A stretch of DNA of 64,000 nt from Myxococcota bacterium (GTDB lineage Bacteria > Myxococcota_A > UBA796 > UBA2385): the NCBI GenBank assembly GCA_023150805.1, contig JAKLKF010000009.1, positions 1 through 64,000 on the forward strand, written 5' to 3'. The notes under the pieces are model-generated. The model did not search any database. It was not told the origin of the DNA and saw only the letters and a program-made list of their open reading frames with translations. The translations under genes were made by a program, and so were the position numbers. Positions 48,108-56,811 of this stretch are shown here, piece after piece; within the stretch, counting starts at the first letter, position 1; each line of letters opens with the position of its first letter.

Positions 48108-49598
48108 ATGTCCGTCCTCGCCAAGCTCCAGGAGATCCGCGACCACAGCGGGCCACGCCGCACCCGGGGCGTGCCGGACGACGCCCTGTCCGCCTTCGCT
48201 GCGACCGATCCCAGCCTGGTCCAGGCCGTCGATCACGCCCTGGCGCTGCACCGCCAGCACCGACAGGACCACCCGGCCCTGGTGGCGATGGCCGAGGCGG
48301 AGCTGGTCGTGCACGTCCAGGGCGGCCTGGTCAACTTCTACAAGCCCGAGACGGTCAACCCCTACGTCGCCCTGGCGGCAAAGGGCCCCTGGATCGTCAC
48401 GACCCACGGCGCGGTGGTCCACGACAACGGCGGCTACGGCATGCTCGGCCAGGGCCACAACCCCGACGCGGTGATGGAGGCCCTCTCCCGTCCCCAGGTG
48501 ATGGCCAACGTGATGACCCCCAGCCTGAGCCACCTGGCCTTCGACCAGAAGATGCGGCGGGAGCTGGGCCACACGCGCGCCGAGGGCTGCCCCTTCGCGC
48601 GCTTCATCTGCCTGAACTCGGGCAGCGAGTCGGTGACGGTCGCGCGCCGGCTGGCCGACGTCAACGCCCTGCGCATGGTCGGCCCCGGCGGCCGGCACCA
48701 GGGGCGGGTCGTCAAGGCCCTGGCCATCAAGGGCGGCTTCCACGGTCGCACCGACGGCCCGGCCCGCATCTCCGACTCCTGCCGGGACGCCTACGAGAAG
48801 CACCTCGCCAGCTTCCGGGACCACAGCGATCTCGTCGTCGTCGAGCAGAACGACGTGGCCGCGCTGGAGCAGGCCTTCGCCCAGGCCGAGGCCCGGGGCT
48901 GGTACTTCGACGCGGTCTACATGGAGCCCGTGCAGGGCGAGGGCGCCCCCGGGCGCGCCATCACCCGCGCCTTCTACGACCGCGCCGTCGAGCTGATCCG
49001 CGCCATGGGCGGCCTGGTCGTGGTCGACAGCATCCAGGCCGGCCTGCGCGCCCAGGGCGTGCTCTCGCTGGTCGACTACCCCGGCTTCCAGGACGCCGCG
49101 GTCCCCGACGTGGAGACCTGGTCGAAGGCGCTCAACGCCGGCCAGTACCCGCTCTCGGTGCTGGGCCTCTCGCAGCGCGCGGCCGACATCTACGTCAAGG
49201 GCGTCTACGGCAACACGATGACGACCAACCCGCGCGCGCTGGACGTGGCCTGCGCGGTGCTCGACAGCATCACGCCGGCCCTGCGGGAGAACATCCGGCG
49301 GCAGGGCCGGGCCTTCCTGGCCGGCCTGGAGGCGATGCAGGCCGAGTTCCCCGGCCTCATCCGCCTGGTGCAGGGCACGGGCCTGCTCTTCTGCGCCGAG
49401 CTCGACCCTGCGGTGCCGGTGGTGGCCTTCGACAGCCCCGAGGAGCGCTGCCGCCTGGCGGGCCTGGGCGTGGTGCACGGCGGGGTCAACGCGCTGCGCT
49501 TCACCCCGCACTTCGGCATCACGGACGCCGAGGTGACCCTGGTGCTGGACCTGCTGCGCGAGGTGCTGCAGGGGCTGTCGGCCCAGAAGGCCGCCTGA
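48108..49598 (+). CDS. class III aminotransferase, lysine-aminotransferase-like
   Basis: The 496-residue PLP enzyme starts at ATG 48108 behind GGAGG. The fold-type-I pattern is clear: GGYGMLGQGHNP, FICLNSGSESVTVARRL, KGGFHGRTDGPAR, VYMEPVQGEGA, and the PLP lysine in WSKALNAGQYP. Family members move an amino group from lysine, ornithine or a similar amine to a keto acid. Oddly, the PLP aspartate phrase reads VVDSIQAGLRAQG, where most relatives have DEVQTGxGRTG, so substrate handling may differ. It is divergent from the glutaryl-CoA dehydrogenase gene over 192 bases. Confidence 0.87.
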   Translation: MSVLAKLQEIRDHSGPRRTRGVPDDALSAFAATDPSLVQAVDHALALHRQHRQDHPALVAMAEAELVVHVQGGLVNFYKPETVNPYVALAAKGPWIVTTHGAVVHDNGGYGMLGQGHNPDAVMEALSRPQVMANVMTPSLSHLAFDQKMRRELGHTRAEGCPFARFICLNSGSESVTVARRLADVNALRMVGPGGRHQGRVVKALAIKGGFHGRTDGPARISDSCRDAYEKHLASFRDHSDLVVVEQNDVAALEQAFAQAEARGWYFDAVYMEPVQGEGAPGRAITRAFYDRAVELIRAMGGLVVVDSIQAGLRAQGVLSLVDYPGFQDAAVPDVETWSKALNAGQYPLSVLGLSQRAADIYVKGVYGNTMTTNPRALDVACAVLDSITPALRENIRRQGRAFLAGLEAMQAEFPGLIRLVQGTGLLFCAELDPAVPVVAFDSPEERCRLAGLGVVHGGVNALRFTPHFGITDAEVTLVLDLLREVLQGLSAQKAA

Positions 49599-49604
49599 CC
49601 GGGC

Positions 49605-51170
49605 TCAGTTGGCGTAGGACAAGGCGGCCAGGTCCCAGGCCATCTCGACGGGGGCCTGGTCGTCGGTGAGCACGCGGGCCTGCTCCCAGCCGGGGACCGG
49701 GCCCTTCACCTTGGCGCGGTAGCGGCCGCGGATCCGGTCGTAGGCGGTGGTCCGGAAGCCCTCCTCCAGCCGGTTCGCCGCCAGGTAGGGGTCGGTCGGC
49801 CGCTTCATCGCGAAGATGACGTCGTTGGACTGGGTCGCCTGGACCCACACCACCTCGTCGAAGACCTCGCGCATCGTCCGGTAGATCATCGCCGCCAGGC
49901 CGCGGGACACGCCGCGGATGCTGGCCACGTTCACGGCCAGCACGCCGCCGTCCTCCAGGTGGTCGTGCACCTGCTGGAAGAACTCGACGGTGACCAGGTG
50001 GAAGGGGATGTAGGGCTGCCGGTAGGCGTCCATCAGCACCACGTCGAAGCGCTTCTCGGTGCTCTGGATGTAGATCCGACCGTCCATCACCACCGGCTGG
50101 ATGCGCGGGTCGTCGTTGTCCAGGAAGCGCTTGCCCACCTCGACCACCTCGCCGTCGATCTCCACGCCGACCACGCGCGCCTGGGGGAAGGCGTCGAGGA
50201 ACTGCCGCGCGATGGTCCCACCGGCCAGGCCGACGATCAGCACGTCGGGGTCGGGGTGCACCTGCTCCATCCACAGCGGCGCGGTGGCCATGTAGGTCCA
50301 CACGCCCCGGATCTCCCTGGTCGGATCCGGGCACTTCACCGAGTGCACCCCCACGCCCTCGTTCAGGTACAGGTGCCAGGCGTCGGGACAGTCTCCGTAG
50401 GGCTCCTGCACCACCTGGATGAAGTGGTAGACGCTCTCTCCCTCGTAGACGGTGCCCTCCATCGGGCGCACGCTCCCGGCGGGCAGCAACAGCAGGGCCA
50501 GGGCGGCGGCGCCCACCGCGGCGGCGCGACCGCGGGAGAACAGGCCCAGGCTGCTGACGACGAGCAGGGTGGCCCCGATCGCCAGGAAGGTGCGACGCAC
50601 GCCGAGCAGGGGGACCAGGACCAGGGCGGGCAGGAAGGAGCCCAGGATGCTGCCGAAGGTCGAGAGCGCGTACAGGCGCCCGGCGGCCTTGCCGGCGTCC
50701 TCGATCCGGTAGACGGCGAGCCGCACCGCCCAGGGGCTGACGGTGCCCATCAAGGTCACGGGGATCGCCAGCAGCAGGATGGTGCCCAGCAGGCCGCCGA
50801 CCAGGCTGGCCACCGCGACCGCCGGGTTGCTCAGCTCCTCGCCCTGGACCAGGGGCCGGAGGACCGCGCTGGCGCCCCGCAGGATGGGCTGGCTGACCAG
50901 CGGCAGGGCGAGCACGAAGCCGGCCGCGACCGCCGTGGTGGCGCTCAGCCGGCGCAGGGTCGGGTGCCGGTCACCCCACCGCCCCCCCAGCCAGTAGCCC
51001 AGGCTCAGGAAGGCCATCATCGACCCGATCAGCACCGTCGTGACGATGAGCGAGGTCCCGAAGTACGGCGCCAGCAGGCGCAGTCCGGTCATCTCGACCG
51101 CCATCACGGACATGCCGCTGGTGAAGACCAGGACGGGCAGGAGGGCGGAGGCGCGGGGGGCGTCGGACAT
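49605..51170 (-). CDS. membrane-fused spermidine synthase-like protein
   Basis: The 521-residue protein starts at ATG 51170. The N-terminal 240 residues form about seven or eight membrane segments with MSVMAVEMTGLRLLAPYFG and LLGTILLLAIPVTLMGTVSPWAV, typical of the membrane part of fused spermidine synthases. The C-terminal half is a Rossmann methyltransferase fold of the polyamine synthase type: LIVGLAGGTIARQFL, VVGVEIDGEVVEVGKRF, VVLMDAYRQPYIPFHLVTVEF. The usual aminopropyl-donor pocket DxY/E motifs are altered, so the reaction is uncertain. It converges with the aminotransferase gene, seven bases between stops. Confidence 0.87.
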   Translation of the reverse strand: MSDAPRASALLPVLVFTSGMSVMAVEMTGLRLLAPYFGTSLIVTTVLIGSMMAFLSLGYWLGGRWGDRHPTLRRLSATTAVAAGFVLALPLVSQPILRGASAVLRPLVQGEELSNPAVAVASLVGGLLGTILLLAIPVTLMGTVSPWAVRLAVYRIEDAGKAAGRLYALSTFGSILGSFLPALVLVPLLGVRRTFLAIGATLLVVSSLGLFSRGRAAAVGAAALALLLLPAGSVRPMEGTVYEGESVYHFIQVVQEPYGDCPDAWHLYLNEGVGVHSVKCPDPTREIRGVWTYMATAPLWMEQVHPDPDVLIVGLAGGTIARQFLDAFPQARVVGVEIDGEVVEVGKRFLDNDDPRIQPVVMDGRIYIQSTEKRFDVVLMDAYRQPYIPFHLVTVEFFQQVHDHLEDGGVLAVNVASIRGVSRGLAAMIYRTMREVFDEVVWVQATQSNDVIFAMKRPTDPYLAANRLEEGFRTTAYDRIRGRYRAKVKGPVPGWEQARVLTDDQAPVEMAWDLAALSYAN

Positions 51171-51242
51171 CGGGGCTCCCGGGAGGACGGTCGCTCCTAT
51201 CGGCCCCCGCGGACCGCGGCCCTCCGAAGCGACAGGTCGACC

Positions 51243-51626
51243 TCAGCGCGCGCCGAGCTGCTCGAGCGCCTCGCGGGCGGCGCGCCGGACCTCGACCGAG
51301 CTGTCGCGCACGCGGGCCTCGAGGTGGGTGATCGCCTCCTTGGCGCGCAGGTCCTCCAGCGCGCGGCAGGCCTCGGCCCGCACGTCGGCGTCGGGGTCGG
51401 CGAGGGCCGCGATCACGGGCTCCACCGCCCGTCGGTCCCCGGTGAAGCCCAGGAGCTGCACGGCGTAGAAGCGCAGCAGCGGGTCCTTCCGGCTCTGCTG
51501 GTAGCACTCGACCAGGTCGGGGATCGCCTCGCCCCGGTCGAAGAGGATCGCGTCGAAGGCAGCGTCGGCGCGGGTGGGTTCCGGATCCTTCAGGGCGTTG
51601 AAGAGGTCCTTGTAGCGCGGGCGCAT
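51243..51626 (-). CDS. HEAT-repeat protein
   Basis: The 127-residue protein starts at ATG 51626. It consists of three to four HEAT/PBS-lyase-type helical repeats, most clearly DRRAVEPVIAALADPDADVR, then AEACRALEDLRAKEAI and SSVEVRRAAREALEQLGAR. There is no signal peptide. Such small solenoids mediate protein-protein contacts. It lies 72 bases upstream of the spermidine-synthase-like gene in the same direction and is divergent from surE across a 272-base region that contains no gene. Confidence 0.85.
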   Translation of the reverse strand: MRPRYKDLFNALKDPEPTRADAAFDAILFDRGEAIPDLVECYQQSRKDPLLRFYAVQLLGFTGDRRAVEPVIAALADPDADVRAEACRALEDLRAKEAITHLEARVRDSSVEVRRAAREALEQLGAR

Positions 51627-51898
51627 CGCGGTACCGCCGGGGCGAGCGTGGAGAGGGGGTGCCGACCCGGTGGGGGGAGGGGAGGGGTCGGGCGAGGGAG
51701 GTGGGGACGGCCCGCAGGAGATCAACGGCAGCGCAGCGGTGCGGAGGGCAGGTGCGGGGCAGCGCGGGAGAGCGGCAGGGAGAGCGTGCGGGCCCGTCGT
51801 CCGCGTGGGGCCTAAACAACCGCGGGGCGGCCGGCAACCGGCGCACGGTGACGAGGCTGGGGCGGCCGCCGCCCGGCGACACGTTAGGCAGGGCCGCC

Positions 51899-52672
51899 AT
51901 GCTCCTCCTCGTCTCCAACGATGACGGCATCGATGCGCCCGGCATCGACGCCCTCGCCCGCGCCCTCTCCCCGCTGGGGCAGGTGCTCGTGGTCGCGCCC
52001 CACACCGAGCGGAGCGCCCAGAGCCATGCCCTGACGATGCACGAGCCCTTGCGCGTCACCGAGCGCGCGCCGGGCCGCTTCGCCTGCTCGGGGCAGCCCG
52101 CCGACTGCGTCTACCTGGGCGTGCATCACCTGTGCGCGCAGCGGCCGACCGCCGTGATCTCGGGGATCAACCGCGGCAGCAACCTGGGTGACGACGTGCA
52201 CTACTCGGGCACCGTGGGCGCGGCCGAGGAGGCGGCGCTCATGGGCCTGCCCGCGCTGGCCGTCAGCCTGCACCCCGACCGGGAGCGCGCGCCCGACCAC
52301 CACTGGGACACGGCCGCCGTCCTGGCGGTCCGGGTGCTGCGCGCGATGCTGGCCGACCCGCTGCCGCCGCGGGTCTTCCTGAACCTCAACGTGCCCGACC
52401 GCCCCCTGTCCGAGGTGCCCGGCGTGCGCCCGGCCTCCCTGGGGCGTCGCGAGTACAAGCCGCTGGTCGCCGAGAGCCGGGACCCGCGCGGCCGGGAGTA
52501 CTACTGGGTCGGCGGCGCGCCCCTGGGCTTCGACGAGACCGAGGGGACCGACGGCTACTGGTTCGCGCGGGGCTGGGCGACGCTCACCCCCCTGCACCCG
52601 GATCACACGCACCGCGCCACCCTCGACCGACTGTCCCGCTGGGACGCGCTCAGCTCGGAGTCCGCTGGATGA
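51899..52672 (+). CDS. surE: 5'/3'-nucleotidase SurE
   Basis: The 257-residue enzyme starts at ATG 51899. The metal site is given by the N-terminal SNDDGIDAPG (two Asp), a Ser in VAPHTERSAQSHALTM, and Asn in ISGINRGSNLGDDVHYSGTV; the last phrase is the SurE signature. It hydrolyses nucleoside monophosphates and short polyphosphate and is linked to stationary-phase survival. A YqaA-like gene overlaps its end as ATGA, and apt follows, so the cluster looks like nucleotide turnover plus membrane maintenance. Confidence 0.95.
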   Translation: MLLLVSNDDGIDAPGIDALARALSPLGQVLVVAPHTERSAQSHALTMHEPLRVTERAPGRFACSGQPADCVYLGVHHLCAQRPTAVISGINRGSNLGDDVHYSGTVGAAEEAALMGLPALAVSLHPDRERAPDHHWDTAAVLAVRVLRAMLADPLPPRVFLNLNVPDRPLSEVPGVRPASLGRREYKPLVAESRDPRGREYYWVGGAPLGFDETEGTDGYWFARGWATLTPLHPDHTHRATLDRLSRWDALSSESAG

Positions 52673-53268
52673 ACCCCTTCACCCTGCTGCGCCGGTCCTA
52701 CGACTGGGTGTTGTCCTGGGCGGACAGCCGCTACGGCGCCGTGGCCCTCTTCCTGTTGGCCTTCGCCGAGTCCAGCTTCTTCCCCATCCCGCCGGACGTG
52801 CTGCTGATGGCGCTGGCGCTGGGTGCGCGCAAGAAGTCGCTGACCTTCGCGTTGATCTGCTCGATCGCCAGCGTGCTGGGCGGGCTGGCCGGCTACGCGA
52901 TCGGGGCCTTCGCCTTCGACACCATCGGCAAGCCGATCATCGAGTTCTACGGGGCGGCCGACAAGTACGACTCGGTCGGCAAGCTCTACGAGGAGCACGG
53001 CTTCTGGATCGTCTTCCTCGCCGGCTTCACGCCCATCCCCTACAAGGTGATCACCATCGCCGGGGGTGTGTTCAAGATCTCGCTGCTGCCCTTCACCATT
53101 GCGTCGATCGTGGGCCGCTCGGCGCGCTTCTTCCTCGTCGCCGGGCTGATCTACGCCTTCGGCGAGCCGGTGAAGGCCTTCATCGACAAGTGGTTCAACC
53201 TCCTCACCGTGGTCTTCAGCGTGCTGCTCATCGGCGGCTTCGTCCTGTTGAAGGCCATGGCCCACTGA
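52669..53268 (+). CDS. YqaA/DedA-type membrane protein (VTT domain)
   Basis: The 199-residue protein starts at ATG 52669, overlapping surE by four bases. It has the DedA-like layout: AVALFLLAFAESSFFPIPPDVLL, a re-entrant glycine-rich stretch (IASVLGGLAGYAIGAFAF), then VFLAGFTPIPYKVITIAGG and SIVGRSARFFLVAG. The F-x-P-I-P pair and the basic residue in GRSARF are the conserved marks of this group, thought to move lipids between membrane leaflets. Four to five membrane segments are visible. Confidence 0.9.
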   Translation: MNPFTLLRRSYDWVLSWADSRYGAVALFLLAFAESSFFPIPPDVLLMALALGARKKSLTFALICSIASVLGGLAGYAIGAFAFDTIGKPIIEFYGAADKYDSVGKLYEEHGFWIVFLAGFTPIPYKVITIAGGVFKISLLPFTIASIVGRSARFFLVAGLIYAFGEPVKAFIDKWFNLLTVVFSVLLIGGFVLLKAMAH

Positions 53269-53314
53269 CCCTCCACCGACCGCCCTCCGCCCTCCTCACG
53301 CCCCGGGAGCCGAC

Positions 53315-53842
53315 GTGCACGACCTCGAGAGCCGCCTGAAGGCCACCATCCGCGACATCCCCGACTTCCCCAAGCCCGGCATCCTGTTCAAGGACATCAC
53401 CCCGGTGCTGGCCGACCCCAAGCTGCTGCGGGCGACGATCGACTGGTTCGCGGAGCTGTACGCCGGCGAGAAGATCGACGTGGTGGTCGGCATGGAGTCC
53501 CGCGGCTTCCTGTTCGGCGCGCCGCTGGCCATGGAGCTGTCGGCGGCCTTCGCGCCCGCCCGCAAGCCCGGGAAGCTGCCCTACGACCGGGTCAGCGTGG
53601 AGTACACGCTGGAGTACGGCACCGCGACCCTGGAGCTGCACTCCGACGCGGTCAAGGCGGGCGACCGCGTGCTGATCGTCGACGACCTGCTGGCCACCGG
53701 CGGGACCGCCCGCGCGACCTGCGACCTGGTGGAGAAGCTGGGCGGCGAGGTCGTGGCCGCGTGCTTCGTGGTCGAGCTGGGCTTCCTGCCCGGTCGGCAG
53801 GCGCTCGGCGGCGTGCCGGTGCGGTCGATCCTGACCTACTGA
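53315..53842 (+). CDS. apt: adenine phosphoribosyltransferase
   Basis: The 175-residue enzyme starts at GTG 53315, behind GGGAG. It carries IPDFPKPGILFKDITP near the N-terminus, VVGMESRGFLFG, and the PRPP motif VLIVDDLLATGGTA, all standard for Apt. It converts adenine and PRPP to AMP and so recovers adenine made by deaminase- or ribohydrolase-type reactions. The gene is 46 bases after the YqaA-like stop. Its last bases overlap the convergent coaE gene by seven. Confidence 0.95.
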   Translation: MHDLESRLKATIRDIPDFPKPGILFKDITPVLADPKLLRATIDWFAELYAGEKIDVVVGMESRGFLFGAPLAMELSAAFAPARKPGKLPYDRVSVEYTLEYGTATLELHSDAVKAGDRVLIVDDLLATGGTARATCDLVEKLGGEVVAACFVVELGFLPGRQALGGVPVRSILTY

Positions 53843-54483
53843 GCCGGCGCGCCGGCCAGCCGCGCCAGGACCTGGTCCCAGGCGCAGCGCAGGCGCGTCG
53901 GGAGCTGCGCGGCGTCGCCGTCGTTGTCGAGCAGCACGACCGCGGGGCCGCCCTGGCACTCGGCCTCGCGCAGGCGGCGCGCCCGCTCTGCGGAGCTGAG
54001 CTGGGTGGCCAGCCACTGTTCGACCCGACCCGGTGGCCAGCCCTGCCGCGCCGCGAGGCGCGCGCGCTGCACCGCCGGGGAGACGGTCACCAGCAAGACG
54101 GCGTCATAGCGCCGGAAGCTTCCGGTCTCGACCATCAGGGCGGCCTCGACCACCGCCACCGGCGCCCCCTCGGCCGCGCAGGTGTCCAGCGCCCGCCCGA
54201 TCTCCGCCGCGATCCGCGGGTGGGTGATCGCCTCCAGGCGCCGCCGGTCCTCGGCGTCCGCCACGACCCGGCGCCCCAGGGCCTCGCGATCCAGGCTGCC
54301 GTCCGCGGCGAGGACCTGTGGCCCGAAGGCCCGGACGATCTCGGCCAGGCCCGCGCTGCCGGGCGCGACCACCTCGCGGCTGACCCGGTCGGCGTCGATC
54401 ACGGGCACCCCCTGGTCCCTAAGCAGCCCCGCGACCGTCGACTTGCCGCTGGCGATCCCACCGGTGAGCCCGACGGCCTTCAC
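53836..54483 (-). CDS. coaE: dephospho-CoA kinase
   Basis: The 215-residue kinase starts at GTG 54483, overlapping the upstream HEAT-like gene as GTGA. The P-loop is LTGGIASGKST (residues 6-16), followed by VIDADRVSREVV and LEAITHPRI, all typical of CoaE. It adds the 3'-phosphate that finishes coenzyme A. Being coupled to a sigma-54 activator operon is unusual for this housekeeping gene. The C-terminal part (LLDNDGDAAQLPTRLRCAWD) is the usual nucleotide-side end. Confidence 0.93.
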   Translation of the reverse strand: MKAVGLTGGIASGKSTVAGLLRDQGVPVIDADRVSREVVAPGSAGLAEIVRAFGPQVLAADGSLDREALGRRVVADAEDRRRLEAITHPRIAAEIGRALDTCAAEGAPVAVVEAALMVETGSFRRYDAVLLVTVSPAVQRARLAARQGWPPGRVEQWLATQLSSAERARRLREAECQGGPAVVLLDNDGDAAQLPTRLRCAWDQVLARLAGAPAQ

Positions 54484-54938
54484 CCCTGCTCCGCCGCGAA
54501 GCCGCGCAGGGCCCGGATGGTGCGATCCAGGCGGCGGCGGGCGCGCGCCCGGGGTTCGGCCGCGACGGCGCGCTCCAGTGCCGGCAGCGCGGAGGTCGTC
54601 TCCAGCCACCGCAGGATGTCGGCGCAGGGCACGGTCAGCTCCGGGGCGACCAGCCCCTCGACGCAGCGCGGGGCCAGCCGCGCGTCCAGGTCCGCCAGGG
54701 TCATCCGCGCCTCGTCCCGGACCAGCTCGTCGCGCTGGCGCGTGGAGGAGCGCCGCACCTCGGAGCGGACCAGGACGCGCAGCGATCGAGCGGCCAGGCG
54801 GCGCTTCGCGCGGTCCCCGCTGTCCAGGTCGGCGAGGTGATCGTCCAGCCCCGGCGGCAGCGCGCCGGGCAGGTTGGCCCCGGTCGCGCCCGCGGGCGGG
54901 GCGAGCAGGGTGGCCAGCAGGGCCAACAGCGGTGTCAT
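54480..54938 (-). CDS. exported HEAT-like helical protein, unknown function
   Basis: The 152-residue protein starts at ATG 54938, overlapping the sigma-54 activator stop as ATGA, with GGAGG just upstream. A signal peptide (MTPLLALLATLLAPPAGA) leads to a helical, Arg-rich domain (AKRRLAARSLRVLVRSEVRR, then LERAVAAEPRARARRRLD). Some helices have HEAT-like spacing. I recognise no family. Its stop overlaps the coaE start, so it is fixed between the regulator and coaE in a coupled three-gene unit. Confidence 0.72.
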   Translation of the reverse strand: MTPLLALLATLLAPPAGATGANLPGALPPGLDDHLADLDSGDRAKRRLAARSLRVLVRSEVRRSSTRQRDELVRDEARMTLADLDARLAPRCVEGLVAPELTVPCADILRWLETTSALPALERAVAAEPRARARRRLDRTIRALRGFAAEQG

Positions 54939-56707
54939 TCCTCCATCTTCTCGATGTAGCGGAAGATGGTGCGCGGGTCGACGCCCAGGTCCCGCGCGGT
55001 CTGCGCCTTGTTCCAGTTGTTGAGCTCCAGCGCCTCGCGGATGTAGCGCTTCTTGAACTCCTCGGTGGCCTGGTCCAGGTCCTCGATGTGGCGCTTCGTG
55101 GTCGCCTCGATGCCCAGGTCCTCGGCGTTGAGCAGGGCCCGGTCGGACATGATGACGGCTTTCTTGACCCGGTTCTCCATCTGTCGCACGTTGCCCGGCC
55201 AGTAGTAGTTCATCATGGCGCGCACCGCGTCGTTGGTGAAGCCGCGCGCCTTGCTGTCGTACTGGTCGGCATACTTCTGCAGGAAGTACCGGGCGAGCTG
55301 GTGCACGTCCTCCCCGCGCTCCCGCAGCGGAGGCAGGTGCACGGTCACCTCGTTGAGCCGGTAGAACAGGTCCTCGCGGAAGCGACCCTCGGCGATCTCC
55401 TTCTCCAGCTCCTTGTTGGTCGCCGAGACCACGCGGATGTCGACCGGCCGCGGTCGCAGGTCCCCCACCCGCTCGATGACCCGCTCCTGGAGCACCCGCA
55501 GCAGCTTGACCTGGAGGTTCATCGGCATCTCGCCGATCTCGTCGAGGAAGAGGGTGCCGCCGTTGGCCGCCTCGAACTTGCCGAGCTTGTCGGCGACCGC
55601 GCCGGTGAAGGAGCCCTTCTTGTGGCCGAAGAGTTCGCTCTCCAGGAGGTTCTCGGGGATCGCGCCGCAGTTGATGGAGACGAAGGGCTGGCTGGCCCGG
55701 TCGCTGGCCCGGTGCAGCTCGCGTGCGACCAGCTCCTTGCCGGTCCCGGTCTCCCCGGTGACCAGGACGGAGAGGTCGGTGGGGGCGACCTTCTGCACCA
55801 TCTTGAACACGCGCTTCATCGGCGCGCTGGTGCCGACGATGTCCCCCTGCGACGAGCGGCGGAGCTGGGCGCGCAGGTTGCGGTTGGAGATCTTCAGCTC
55901 GTTGAGCAGCAGGGCGGCGTGGACGATCATGCTGGCCTGGGTGGCCCAGACCTGGAGCATGGAGAGGTCCTCCTGCGTGAACAGGCCGGTGATGGCGTCG
56001 TTGCCCAGGTACAGGACCCCCAGCAGGTCGTTGCGGTACATCAGCGGCACGCACATGACGCTGGACAGCTTGAGGTCCACCACGCTGCGGCTGCGCCCGA
56101 AGGTCCGGTCGCTCATCGCGTCGCTGACGATGATCGGCTGCCGGCTCTGTACGACCTGCTCGACGATGGTGTCGCTGACCCGGGACAGGTCGAGCGTCTC
56201 GTCCCCGACGTTGTGCGAGGCGGCGAGGTGGCGCTCGCCGTCCTGGAAGACGATGACGAAGCCCTTCTCGGCCCGCGTCAGGTCCACCACCGCCGAGAGC
56301 AGCTTGCGGAACAGGTTCTCGGGCGAGTGCTCCTTCATCAGCTCGGCGGAGAAGGCGACCAGGCGCTGGACGGCGTCCCCGGTCGCCGGTGGGCTGGCGG
56401 CGGGGGTGGCCGGGGGTTCCCCCTCGTGCAGCGTCAGCTCGAAGCGGCCCACGAGCAGGCGATCCCCCTCGTTGAGGTCGACCTGGCGGGCGAGCTTGCC
56501 GTTGACGTAGACCTCGTTCCCGCGGTCGACCACCGTCAGGCTGTGGCGGCTGCCCACCCGCAGCAGGTTGGCGTGCGTCGCCGCGACGGTCGGGTCTTCG
56601 AGCACCACGTCGTTGCCCGCCTTGCGGCCGATGGTGACCAGTGGCTTGCGCAGGGGGATGTCGGTCGTCACCTTGCGGACCGGGTCAAGGCAGCGCAGGT
56701 AGGCCAT
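54935..56707 (-). CDS. sigma-54-dependent activator with FHA and GAF domains
   Basis: The 590-residue protein starts at ATG 56707. Residues 15-95 are an FHA domain (VTIGRKAGNDVVLEDPTVAA, then HANLL, YVNGKLARQVDL), which reads phospho-Thr. Residues 120-285 are a GAF sensor. The AAA+ core has Walker A VTGETGTGKELVAR, the sigma-54 loop GSFTGA (usually GAFTGA) and Walker B GGTLFLDEIGEMP. A Fis-type HTH ends the protein (NNWNKAQTARDLGVDPRTIF). Ser for Ala in the loop is a known tolerated variant. The FHA domain suggests control by a Ser/Thr kinase such as the one at 61048-62940. Confidence 0.95.
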   Translation of the reverse strand: MAYLRCLDPVRKVTTDIPLRKPLVTIGRKAGNDVVLEDPTVAATHANLLRVGSRHSLTVVDRGNEVYVNGKLARQVDLNEGDRLLVGRFELTLHEGEPPATPAASPPATGDAVQRLVAFSAELMKEHSPENLFRKLLSAVVDLTRAEKGFVIVFQDGERHLAASHNVGDETLDLSRVSDTIVEQVVQSRQPIIVSDAMSDRTFGRSRSVVDLKLSSVMCVPLMYRNDLLGVLYLGNDAITGLFTQEDLSMLQVWATQASMIVHAALLLNELKISNRNLRAQLRRSSQGDIVGTSAPMKRVFKMVQKVAPTDLSVLVTGETGTGKELVARELHRASDRASQPFVSINCGAIPENLLESELFGHKKGSFTGAVADKLGKFEAANGGTLFLDEIGEMPMNLQVKLLRVLQERVIERVGDLRPRPVDIRVVSATNKELEKEIAEGRFREDLFYRLNEVTVHLPPLRERGEDVHQLARYFLQKYADQYDSKARGFTNDAVRAMMNYYWPGNVRQMENRVKKAVIMSDRALLNAEDLGIEATTKRHIEDLDQATEEFKKRYIREALELNNWNKAQTARDLGVDPRTIFRYIEKMEE

Positions 56708-56755
56708 CGGCGGGGCTCCAGCAGCGTGCAGCCCCGATGGGGGCTGGCGCGGCGC

Positions 56756-56761
56756 AGTATA
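56756..56761 (-). promoter_or_regulatory. possible -10 element of the sigma-54 activator gene
   Basis: TATACT on the minus strand lies 48 bases before ATG 56707 and is the closest thing to a sigma-70 -10 box in the 104-base gap. No -35 match is visible. Confidence 0.4.
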
Positions 56762-56811
56762 GCGTCCGCGCCTGGGCGCGGCCCCTCGGCGCCGGGGCGG
56801 CCTTCCTCGGC

